From Limnoglobus roseus (GTDB lineage: Bacteria > Planctomycetota > Planctomycetia > Gemmatales > Gemmataceae): a stretch of 64,000 nucleotides of DNA. The stretch spans positions 4,712,001 through 4,776,000 of the forward strand of contig NZ_CP042425.1 of assembly GCF_008254045.1 (NCBI RefSeq), written 5' to 3'. Under the pieces are notes generated by a model, which did not search any database, was not told the origin of the DNA, and saw nothing but the letters and a program-made list of their open reading frames with translations. The position numbers and the translations under genes are program-made. Of this stretch, positions 16,715 to 24,345 are shown piece after piece (the first letter of the stretch is position 1; every line of letters starts with the position of its first letter).

Positions 16715-19687
16715 ATGGCCAAGAGCTTTACCGTCCCGTGCCCCAGTTGCGAGGCCGACGTGCTCGTCAAGAACGAGGGCATGATCGGCAAGAAAATCGA
16801 CTGCCCGAAGTGCAAGTACCGCTTCAAGGTGTCCGACCCCAACGCGGCCGAAGGGGGCGATGAGGCCGAGGCCGACGCAACGCCGAAGGCCGCAAAAAAG
16901 AAGGGCAACCCGAAAGTCCTCATCGGCGTCGGCGTCGGCGTTGCTGCCCTCGTGCTGCTCGGCGTCGTCGGCTTCCTCCTCTTCTCCGGGGACGACACGC
17001 CGAAGTCTCAACCAACCGCGCAACGGCAGGTCACCCCAAACCCCACGCCAACACCAACACCAACGCCGGACGTCCCCGTGGTGCCAACGCCCGGCACCGG
17101 CGATCCGATGAACCCGATGGTCCCGGTCGGGATTGCCCCGCCGGTAGGCATCGCCCCGCCCATGCCCGGGGACGTCACGCCCCCACCGATGCCGAAGGCG
17201 GAGGTTCCGACGATGGTAGCCGCCGGGCAGATGAAGGATGCAACGAACCTGCTGCCGGGGCAGACGCAAGCCGTCTTGCAACTCAACATGCAGCGCCTCC
17301 AGCCGACGCCGTTCTACGCCGCGTTCTTCGACCGGCAGATGCTCGACTTTTTCCGCAACTCGATGAGCTTCGACGCCACCGACATCACGCACGTGTACGT
17401 CGCGCTGGTCGGCGCGGACCGCGACCCGTTCACGATCATCCGCACCAAGGCGGCCGTGCCGTCGCTAAACGCCATGTCGGACCGCATGGAAGTCGAGAGC
17501 GGGAAGCAGTCGCCGATCAACGGTCGGGCCTACGGCATTCTCAAGACTAACCCGTTCGTCACGGCCATTAGCCGGACGCTCTCGACCGAGTCGATGCTCG
17601 GTTCAGCCGGCATCCCGATTACGGAAGAAGACAAAGCCCGTTGGAAGGAAAAGCCGCTCGCCATCTGCGTCTACGACAGCCAGACGGTTTTGATCGGCGA
17701 AGTCAACTGGATGGAAGGCTATCTCACCCTCATCGGTGAGAACGGCTACCCGCCCTTCCAGACGGAAATGACGGCCCCCGCCGCCCCGCCGCCGCCCGCA
17801 CCTGACGCTTCTGGTGCCCCGTCCGGTTCACCCGGGTCGCCGGGCTCGCCCGGGTCCCCCGGGTCGCCGGGCTCACCCGGTTCTGGTCCCTCGCCCGCGC
17901 GGCCCGTCGAAGGCGGGTCACAGCCCGGAGGTGGTTCCCCCCCGCCAATGGGGTCCGGCGGGGACGGCGTGCCGAAGCCCGCCAAGGGGCCGCCGAAGCT
18001 GTACACGTCGATTCCGACGTACCGCACCGTGAAGCCGGAACTGAAGCGGATGCTGAACCTCTTGGAGGAAGACGACAAGAACCCGCCCGCGGTCGTGTAC
18101 GCCGACATGCTCGACAAGCGCCTGCTGTCCCGCGATTACCAGTCGGTCTACGCCCAGGCGGGCATGATCATCAGCGCGATCGTCGAGAACACGCGGATGA
18201 TTGGCGTATCCCTCACGAGCTTCCAGAAGGAAAAATTCACGGCCCAATTCCTGTTCGAATTCGTGTCCGCCGAGGACGCCAAGACGACCGTCAACGACCG
18301 CCTGGACGGCCTCTTGAAGATTCTGGCCCCCCTCCTGAACAAGCCGCTGGGGACGTTCATCGAAGTTCGCAATACCGCCGGGGGCCAGAACAACCCGAAC
18401 GGTCCGATGGGCCCGGGCGGTGAAGGTGGTGCCCCTGGGTCGGTCAGTGCTGAAAGCGGGTCCAGTGCCCCCGGCTCCGGCTCGCCGGGTGGACCCGGTG
18501 GACCCGGTGGACTGCCTTTTGGCCCGAACGGCCGGCCGGCCGGGGGGATGCAGCCGTCCAAGATCGAACTCGGCGTCCGCGACACGCTCGTGACCGTGGA
18601 CGCGGAAATCAACTGGTCGGCCGACGCCTACAGCAAGACCATTCAACCCGGCGTGGTCGTGGCCGCGACGCAATTGAAGGGCCGGATGACCGTCCTGTCG
18701 GGGGCCGCGAAGGAAGGGGATTTGGCCACCGCGCTCAAGCGGTTGATGGACGAGAAGCAAATGACCGCGCCGACGACGTTCGCCCGGAACGCCAACATCG
18801 ACCGGTTCGGCCTTCCGTACCCGCCCGACCACCGGGTCAGCTTTATGGCCGACCTGTTGCCGTACCTCGGCAAGGGCGGGCTTCGCCAGTCGATCGAGGA
18901 AAAGCGGTTCGCGTGGTACGCCAAGGAACACGAGTCGGCCGCGGGGACGTGGGTGTCGGAGTTCCTCGTGCCGTACTACCCGCAGTCGTCGTGGCGGGCC
19001 ACGCACCCGCTGGCCGAGGGGCGGTCCCTGGGCGGGACGAACTACGTCGCCGTGACCGGCCTCGGCCTCGACTCGGCCCGGTACGACCCGTCTAACCCGG
19101 ACCACGCCAAGAAGGTCGGTCTTGTCGGCTACGACTGGGGTTCGAAGCCCGCGGACGTGACCGACGGCCTGTCGAACACGATGTACATGATCCAGTCCCC
19201 GCCGACGTTCGCCCGGCCGTGGATCGCGGGCGGCGGGTCGACGGCCCAAGGGATCGATGACAGGCTCCCGAACCCGATCGATGACTTCGCCCACACGACG
19301 CCCGGCGGCAAACGCGGCACGTTCGTCCTCATGGGCGACGGGGCGGTGCGGTTCGTGCCCGAGGGGATTGACCCGAAGGTGTTCAAGGCGATGGCCACGC
19401 GGGCCGGCGGCGAATCGCTCGGCACCCTGGATAAGGACGCCCCGCCGGTCGGCGGCCCGAAGAAGGAAACCGAGTTGAAGGGCGCGGGCAACCTGCTCGC
19501 CCCGAAGAAACCGGAACCGAAGAAGGACGACTCCAAGAAGGACGAGGAGCCGAAGAAAGAAGACTCCAAGAAGGACGAGGTGAAGCCGGCCGATCCCAAG
19601 AAGGACGAGGCGAAGCCGGTCGATCCTAAGAAGGACGAGGCGAAGCCGGTCGATCCTAAAAAGGACGAAAAGAAGGACGACAAGTAA
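16715..19687 (+). CDS. Zinc-ribbon, membrane-anchored DUF1559-like chimera
   Basis: A 990-residue multidomain protein. An MJ0042-type zinc ribbon opens it (C9, C12, C30, C33; CPSC and CPKC). A single transmembrane helix lies at about 67-90, then a Thr/Pro-rich linker. The large C-terminal part has two collagen-like Gly/Pro/Ser stretches (a run of SPG triplets encoded at 17820-17885, and GGPGGPGG at 18484-18515), and ends in a segment like the DUF1559 H-X9-DG domain (FAHTTPGGKRGTFVLMGDGA). The last ~90 residues repeat KKDEAKPVDP-type units, encoded by 30-bp direct repeats at about 19600-19670. Topology suggests a cytoplasmic zinc ribbon and exported body. Function unknown. Confidence 0.8.
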   Translation: MAKSFTVPCPSCEADVLVKNEGMIGKKIDCPKCKYRFKVSDPNAAEGGDEAEADATPKAAKKKGNPKVLIGVGVGVAALVLLGVVGFLLFSGDDTPKSQPTAQRQVTPNPTPTPTPTPDVPVVPTPGTGDPMNPMVPVGIAPPVGIAPPMPGDVTPPPMPKAEVPTMVAAGQMKDATNLLPGQTQAVLQLNMQRLQPTPFYAAFFDRQMLDFFRNSMSFDATDITHVYVALVGADRDPFTIIRTKAAVPSLNAMSDRMEVESGKQSPINGRAYGILKTNPFVTAISRTLSTESMLGSAGIPITEEDKARWKEKPLAICVYDSQTVLIGEVNWMEGYLTLIGENGYPPFQTEMTAPAAPPPPAPDASGAPSGSPGSPGSPGSPGSPGSPGSGPSPARPVEGGSQPGGGSPPPMGSGGDGVPKPAKGPPKLYTSIPTYRTVKPELKRMLNLLEEDDKNPPAVVYADMLDKRLLSRDYQSVYAQAGMIISAIVENTRMIGVSLTSFQKEKFTAQFLFEFVSAEDAKTTVNDRLDGLLKILAPLLNKPLGTFIEVRNTAGGQNNPNGPMGPGGEGGAPGSVSAESGSSAPGSGSPGGPGGPGGLPFGPNGRPAGGMQPSKIELGVRDTLVTVDAEINWSADAYSKTIQPGVVVAATQLKGRMTVLSGAAKEGDLATALKRLMDEKQMTAPTTFARNANIDRFGLPYPPDHRVSFMADLLPYLGKGGLRQSIEEKRFAWYAKEHESAAGTWVSEFLVPYYPQSSWRATHPLAEGRSLGGTNYVAVTGLGLDSARYDPSNPDHAKKVGLVGYDWGSKPADVTDGLSNTMYMIQSPPTFARPWIAGGGSTAQGIDDRLPNPIDDFAHTTPGGKRGTFVLMGDGAVRFVPEGIDPKVFKAMATRAGGESLGTLDKDAPPVGGPKKETELKGAGNLLAPKKPEPKKDDSKKDEEPKKEDSKKDEVKPADPKKDEAKPVDPKKDEAKPVDPKKDEKKDDK

Positions 19688-19713
19688 CGGGTCGGAAGAG
19701 TGAGACTTCAACG

Positions 19714-19747
19714 ACTGCCCCGGAACTTGGTTCCGGGGCAGTTTTTT
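19714..19747 (+). terminator. Intrinsic terminator after 990-aa gene
   Basis: ACTGCCCCGGAA (19714-19725) and TTCCGGGGCAGT (19731-19742) pair over 12 bp, followed by a run of T. The minus-strand gene that converges here ends within the T-run. Confidence 0.9.
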
Positions 19748-20252
19748 AGTTGGGCTTCGCCTCGGCCGCCGACGTGTGGTCGTACACCACCTTCCACCCG
19801 TCGGCGAACCGCTTGAGTTGCAGCGTGTACAGCCCGTGCGGTGTGTCTTTACTGCGGGTCAGCGCCCACCGGCCGCGCACGAGGGCGGTGTCCGCGGTCA
19901 GCACTTCCACGCTCACGTCGTCGAATGCCAAGTGCCCCATCTCGGCACCGCCCGTCTGATACCGCTTGCGGTAGCGGTCGAGTGTCGGCTGCCAGCCCTT
20001 CGTCACGTCGCCGCCGGAGCAGAACGTCAACTCGTCGCTGTTCCAGTACCCGGCCATGAAGCCTTCGAGATCCCCGCGGTTCCAAGCTTCGACTTGAGCA
20101 TCCAAGACAGAACGGATGTCGCCAGGGATCGCATCCCGATAGCGCACCGCTAATAGTTGCCCGACCACAAACATCAGAACGGCCGCGATCAAGGTGATCC
20201 CCAAGACCGCGGCTCGTCGACCCGTAATGGTGTGCTTCGTTGGATCGGCCAT
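19746..20252 (-). CDS. Membrane-anchored SnoaL/DUF4440-like protein
   Basis: A 168-residue protein with one N-terminal membrane helix (AAVLGITLIAAVLMFVVGQL) and a soluble NTF2-like domain. Marks are VEAWNRGDLEGFMAGYWNSD, WQPTLDRYRKRY and ADTALVRGRWAL, which resemble the SnoaL/DUF4440 group. These small barrels act as ligand-binding or dimerising modules; the substrate is unknown. The ATG at 20250-20252 is chosen because the helix follows directly. It lies 11 nt downstream of a Gfo/Idh/MocA gene and probably shares its transcript. Confidence 0.8.
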   Translation of the reverse strand: MADPTKHTITGRRAAVLGITLIAAVLMFVVGQLLAVRYRDAIPGDIRSVLDAQVEAWNRGDLEGFMAGYWNSDELTFCSGGDVTKGWQPTLDRYRKRYQTGGAEMGHLAFDDVSVEVLTADTALVRGRWALTRSKDTPHGLYTLQLKRFADGWKVVYDHTSAAEAKPN

Positions 20253-20263
20253 TGCAACTTCGC

Positions 20264-21406
20264 TCAGAACGTCGGAATCGTCACGCGGTCGCCGCCCTTC
20301 ATCGCGCTCTCGTGGGCGCACAGGCCGACCAGCGTCCAGTTCGCGCTCGTCGGCGCATCCGGGAAGGCCGGTTGCTGACCGAGAACTGCCATGAGGAAGT
20401 TGTGCGTCAGGTGCGGGTGGCTGCCGCCGTGGCCGCCGCCTTGCAGGAACGACAGGTGGTCGGCGTCCTGAATGTGGGCCGGCATCGTGAACTTGCGGAT
20501 CGGCTCCGGCAGGCGGCTAGCGAAGTCCGGCACCTTCACGCGCTCGGGAATCTCCTTCTCCGTCCGCGGCGTCTCGGCCGTGTTCTTCGTGTGGATGACC
20601 GGGTCTTCGTCCTCCACCTGCTGCCACTCGAAGCTCTTCTTGCTGCCGGTCGCGTCGAAGCTCTCGCGGTACTGGCGGGCCACGTCGAACAGCGTGCGGG
20701 TCACTTCGGCCACCACGTCCGACCCCTTGATCTTGAACGTGGCCGACTCGACCGCGAACGGCGAGTTGTACTTCGAAATCAACTCCTCGCGAATTCGCCC
20801 GGACCCGTGGCAGACAACGCTCTCGGCCAACGCCGGTTGCCCCGGCTTGCTGAGCAGTGCGAGGCACGGGCTGACGCAGTGGGTGGCGTACCACATCGGC
20901 GGCAGGCCGGGCCAGTAGTTCGGCCAGCCGTCCATGTCCTGTTGGTGGCTACCGCGGAGGAACTGGATGCGGCCGAGTTCGCCCTTCTCGTACAGGTCCT
21001 TTACGAACAGGTACTCGCGGGCGTACACCACCGTCTCCATCATCATGTAGACCTTGCCGGTCTTCTTCTGAAGCTCGATGATCTGCCGAATGTCGTCCAC
21101 GTTCGTCGCCATCGGCACGGTGCATGCGACGTGCTTGCCGGCCTTCAGGGCGGCGATGCTCTGCGGCCCGTGGTCGGGGATCGGGCTGTTGATGTGAACG
21201 GCGTCGATGTCCGGGTCGGCCAGCACGTCTTCGTAACTGGTGTACCGCTTGGCGATGCCGTACTTGTCGGCGACCTTGTCCATCTCGGCCTTGTTGCGGC
21301 GGCAAACGGCCGTGACCTCGGCGTTCGGGTGGGCCTGGAAGATGGGAATGAATTCCGATCCGAAGCCGAGGCCGATGATGGCGACGCGGACTTTCTGGGT
21401 ACTCAT
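20264..21406 (-). CDS. Gfo/Idh/MocA family oxidoreductase
   Basis: A 380-residue NAD(P)-dependent sugar oxidoreductase. The N-terminal Rossmann motif is VRVAIIGLGFGSEFIPIF, followed by AVCRRNKAEMDKVADKYG and the catalytic-loop region AGKHVACTVPMATNVDD; the usual EKP is replaced here by TVP, so the catalytic lysine of the classical family is missing at this point. The C-terminal domain is complete (RYRESFD-type strand region and HPHLTHNFLMAVLG). No signal peptide, so cytoplasmic. It is divergent from a xylose-isomerase-like gene 126 nt away, a pairing common in planctomycete sugar or inositol metabolism. Confidence 0.88.
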   Translation of the reverse strand: MSTQKVRVAIIGLGFGSEFIPIFQAHPNAEVTAVCRRNKAEMDKVADKYGIAKRYTSYEDVLADPDIDAVHINSPIPDHGPQSIAALKAGKHVACTVPMATNVDDIRQIIELQKKTGKVYMMMETVVYAREYLFVKDLYEKGELGRIQFLRGSHQQDMDGWPNYWPGLPPMWYATHCVSPCLALLSKPGQPALAESVVCHGSGRIREELISKYNSPFAVESATFKIKGSDVVAEVTRTLFDVARQYRESFDATGSKKSFEWQQVEDEDPVIHTKNTAETPRTEKEIPERVKVPDFASRLPEPIRKFTMPAHIQDADHLSFLQGGGHGGSHPHLTHNFLMAVLGQQPAFPDAPTSANWTLVGLCAHESAMKGGDRVTIPTF

Positions 21407-21532
21407 GCGAGTGTCCTTGACTGTGGGGAGAGATGAAACCGCCTGCGGACAAGCTACCGCGCGGCCGGGAAGTGGCAACCGTCGGCACGCCCGTACAATG
21501 ACTTCTCCCCTTCGCCCGCTCGGACGCCCGCG

Positions 21533-22525
21533 ATGCCCCGACAAGTGCTGCTGTTCACCGGCCCGTGGGCCGACCTGCCGTTGGAGACCCTCGCCGTCAA
21601 GGCGAACGAGTGGGGCTACCACGGCGTCGAACTCTGCGGCTGGGGCGACCACCTCGAAATCCAGCGGGCCGCCAGCGACGAAAGCTACGTCCCCGCGAAA
21701 CTCGACCTGCTCGCCCGGCACGACCTGCAACTGCCGGTGATCGCCAACCACAAGGTCGGGCAGTGTGTCTCCGACGTGATCGACAAACGGCACCACGCCC
21801 TTGTGCCGGACTACATCTGGGGCGATGGCAAGCCGGCCGGCGTTCAGCAGCGGGCCGCCGAGGAGATGACGGCGACGTTCAAGATCGCCGAGAAACTCGG
21901 CGCGAGCGTCGTCAGCGGCTTCACCGGCTCGCCGATCTGGTCCTACGTTGCCGGCTACCCCGCCCCGCGGCCGGAGTTCATCGCGGAGAGCCTGAAGCAG
22001 TTCGCGAAGCAGTGGAACCCGATCCTCGACGTGGCCCGCGATTCCGGCGTGCGGTTCGCCTTCGAGGTTCACCCCGGTCAGATCGCCTTCGACCTGCACT
22101 CGACGGAAGTGGTGCTGGACGCGATGAACAATCGCGACGAGTTCGGCCTGACGTTCGACCCCAGCCACTTGCACTGGCAGGGCGTGGACCCGGTCGAGTT
22201 CCTGCGGCGGTTCGCGGATCGCATCTACCACGTCCACATCAAGGACGCCGTCCTGACGCTCAACGGCCGGTCGAGCGTCCTCACCGGCTACTGGCCGAGC
22301 GGCGACCCGCGGCGGGGCTTTCAGTTCCGCTCGCCGGGGCGGGGCGGCATCGACTGGGACGCCATCATCCGCGGGCTGAACGAGATTGCCTACGACGGCC
22401 CGCTGTCGGTGGACTGGCACGACGCCGGGATGGAACGCGAGTTCGGCGTCGCCGAGGCGTGCCAGTTCGTCAAGCGGCTCGACTTCGACCCGCCGTCGCA
22501 CACCCGCCAGGCCTTCCGAGGGTAG
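21533..22525 (+). CDS. Sugar phosphate isomerase/epimerase (xylose isomerase-like TIM barrel)
   Basis: A 330-residue AP-endonuclease-2-type TIM barrel. Metal-binding-type residues are seen in RFAFEVHPGQIAFDLHS (Glu), GLTFDPSHLHWQG (Asp, His), IYHVHIKDA (His) and PLSVDWHDAGMEREFG. Such enzymes isomerise or epimerise sugars or inositol derivatives, often with a Gfo/Idh partner, and one lies divergently upstream. The next gene starts 2 nt after the stop, so it heads a small operon. Confidence 0.88.
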   Translation: MPRQVLLFTGPWADLPLETLAVKANEWGYHGVELCGWGDHLEIQRAASDESYVPAKLDLLARHDLQLPVIANHKVGQCVSDVIDKRHHALVPDYIWGDGKPAGVQQRAAEEMTATFKIAEKLGASVVSGFTGSPIWSYVAGYPAPRPEFIAESLKQFAKQWNPILDVARDSGVRFAFEVHPGQIAFDLHSTEVVLDAMNNRDEFGLTFDPSHLHWQGVDPVEFLRRFADRIYHVHIKDAVLTLNGRSSVLTGYWPSGDPRRGFQFRSPGRGGIDWDAIIRGLNEIAYDGPLSVDWHDAGMEREFGVAEACQFVKRLDFDPPSHTRQAFRG

Positions 22526-22527
22526 TC

Positions 22528-22818
22528 ATGCCGTTCCCCGAAAAGAGTGCCGTGGACGCGCTCAAGGCGCAGTGGACGGACAAGCTCGTGCGGGTGAAGC
22601 CCGACGCCCGCCCGGACCTGAAGCGGTTCGAGGGTCGGGTCGGCCGCGTCGTCACCGTCAATTACGGCGGCCGGGCAGTCGTCGATTTCGCCGACGGCGG
22701 GTGGTACGACGTGGCCGACTTCGCCACCGTGCTGGAGGAAGTGACCGACCCGGCCGAGCGAAAGAAGTACGATTCGACGGCCAACAGTGCCCAGAAGGTG
22801 CCAACCCGCCAGGGTTAA
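22528..22818 (+). CDS. Small SH3-like hypothetical protein
   Basis: A 96-residue protein not recognised as a named family. The middle (RFEGRVGRVVTVNYGGRAVV, then DFADGGWYDVADF) has the alternating pattern of a small beta barrel of SH3/KOW type. It starts 2 nt after the isomerase stop and is followed by a 58-nt gap, so it is probably translated from the same mRNA. Confidence 0.7.
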   Translation: MPFPEKSAVDALKAQWTDKLVRVKPDARPDLKRFEGRVGRVVTVNYGGRAVVDFADGGWYDVADFATVLEEVTDPAERKKYDSTANSAQKVPTRQG

Positions 22819-22876
22819 ACCCGCGATCGGATCGGGCCGCGCGATAGAATGGGCGGAAACACCGCCGGGAGTAGCC

Positions 22877-23584
22877 ATGCCGACCGACGTCTCGCCGATC
22901 CTGCGGGAGTGCCACCGCCTCCGCAAACACCTCCGCGAACTGAAGGACGAAATCGACCGCGGCCCGCGGGTCATGAAGGCCCAACAAACGAAGCTCACGA
23001 CCGAGGAGCAACAGCACAAGGACGCCTACGACACGATCAAGAAGCTGAAGCTGAAGCAGAAGGAAGACGAAGGCTCGCTGAAGACCGTCGAACAGCACCT
23101 CGACAAGCTCGGTACGAAGGCGATGACGGTGACGACGATGAAGGAGATGGACGCCGTCAAGCACGAGACAGAGCAGGCCACCGCGAAGAAGAACGACCTG
23201 GAAGACGCGATCCTGACCACGATGACCGACATCGAGGACCGCACCGCCGACTTGCCGAACGTGGAGCAGCGGTGGAAAGACGCCCAGAAGGACTTCGCCC
23301 AGTACCAGATCGACGCGAAGGAACGGCTCGAACGGCTGATCGAAGACCAAAAGCTCTCGGAGGCCGAACTCGCCAAGCGGGAAGCCGACCTGCCGGCCGA
23401 CATGCGGGACCAGTACGCCCGCCTCGTGAAAGCCTACGGCCCCGAAGGGCTGGCCGCCGTCCGCGACATGGTTTGCCAGCAGTGCCGGTCGAAGATCGGC
23501 GAATCGCGGTTCTTCGACCTTGAAGGGGGCAAGTTCATCACCTGCGCGATGTGCAACCGCGGACTGTACCTGATCCGGGAATAG
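22877..23584 (+). CDS. Coiled-coil C4 zinc-ribbon protein (CT398/PF02591 type)
   Basis: A 235-residue protein: a long antiparallel coiled coil (about 8-180, rich in Lys/Glu/Asp) followed by a C-terminal zinc ribbon with CQQC and CAMC pairs (MVCQQCRSKIGESRFFDLEG, then FITCAMCNRGLYLIRE). This matches the CT398-like family, which is thought to bind nucleic acid or to assist flagellar/secretory or RNA processes in different bacteria; its role here is open. I start at the ATG 22877, 8 residues before the coiled coil. The DUF4058 gene begins 2 nt after its stop. Confidence 0.85.
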   Translation: MPTDVSPILRECHRLRKHLRELKDEIDRGPRVMKAQQTKLTTEEQQHKDAYDTIKKLKLKQKEDEGSLKTVEQHLDKLGTKAMTVTTMKEMDAVKHETEQATAKKNDLEDAILTTMTDIEDRTADLPNVEQRWKDAQKDFAQYQIDAKERLERLIEDQKLSEAELAKREADLPADMRDQYARLVKAYGPEGLAAVRDMVCQQCRSKIGESRFFDLEGGKFITCAMCNRGLYLIRE

Positions 23585-23586
23585 CG

Positions 23587-24288
23587 ATGCCGCTACAGAA
23601 CCATTTTGTTCCGCCGTTGAGTCAGACACGGCCGTGGGAGGGGTTCCACAGTACGTGGGCCACGATGTTGGCCCAGCAATTGAATCGCATCTTGCCGGCC
23701 GGATACGTTGCCATCCCGCAAACGTCCCGCGGTCCGCACGTCGAGATCGACGTGGCCGCCCTGGCCTTATCAGAATGTACCTCCCCGACGGGGTGGAAGC
23801 CCGGAGAGCCGACCTGGGGTGGTCGCGTCGAATGGTCCGACCGCGACCTCTTCGAAGTTCGTGTCACTTACGTCGGGGACACACCTCGCCTGGCGGGTGC
23901 GATTGAACTCGTCAGCCCGGCCAACAAAGATCGCCCCACCGCGCGCCAAACGTTCGCCGGCAAGTGTGCGGGGTACTTGCGGAATCAGGTCGGTCTTATC
24001 GTCGTAGACGTGGTCACAGTTCGTCACCACGACTTGCACCGTGAACTCCTGGAACTGCTCGAACTCGACGTGCCGCCTGATGCCTGGCAGGCCGCCGATT
24101 CGCCCTTATACGCGGTGTCGTACCGCACGATTCCGGCAGACGACGCCCGGCTCGAACTTTGGCCCCGGCGGCTAGACTTGGGTGCCTCGCTGCCGACGTT
24201 GCCGTTCTGGATCGCACCCGACTTGCCAATACCCGTCGATTTGGAAGCGAGCTACGCCGCCGCGTGTGAACTGCTCCGCATGTCGTAA
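23587..24288 (+). CDS. DUF4058 family protein
   Basis: A 233-residue protein resembling DUF4058 of cyanobacteria and planctomycetes. Supporting parts are the N-terminal WEGFHSTWATMLAQQLNRIL, the acidic core typical of the family (VRVTYVGDTPRLAGAIELVS, then PANKDRP) and the C-terminal LPTLPFWIAPDLPIPVDLEA. The VELVSP-like segment followed by a Lys resembles a restriction-endonuclease-like fold core, but catalytic residues cannot be asserted. Function unknown. Confidence 0.78.
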   Translation: MPLQNHFVPPLSQTRPWEGFHSTWATMLAQQLNRILPAGYVAIPQTSRGPHVEIDVAALALSECTSPTGWKPGEPTWGGRVEWSDRDLFEVRVTYVGDTPRLAGAIELVSPANKDRPTARQTFAGKCAGYLRNQVGLIVVDVVTVRHHDLHRELLELLELDVPPDAWQAADSPLYAVSYRTIPADDARLELWPRRLDLGASLPTLPFWIAPDLPIPVDLEASYAAACELLRMS

Positions 24289-24334
24289 ACGAAGGGGGCC
24301 GGGAATCGATGTCGATTCCCGGCCCCCTTCGTTT
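24287..24334. terminator. Bidirectional terminator between DUF4058 gene and nrdJ
   Basis: 23-bp arms (24287-24309 and 24312-24334) form a very stable hairpin between two convergent genes. Short A and T stretches flank it on both sides, so it can serve both strands. Confidence 0.85.
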
Positions 24335-24345
24335 GTAAGGCACGT

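Noticed and set aside
17818..17890. Short tandem repeats as a CRISPR array
   Set aside because: They are 9-bp coding repeats for Ser-Pro-Gly units, without spacers.
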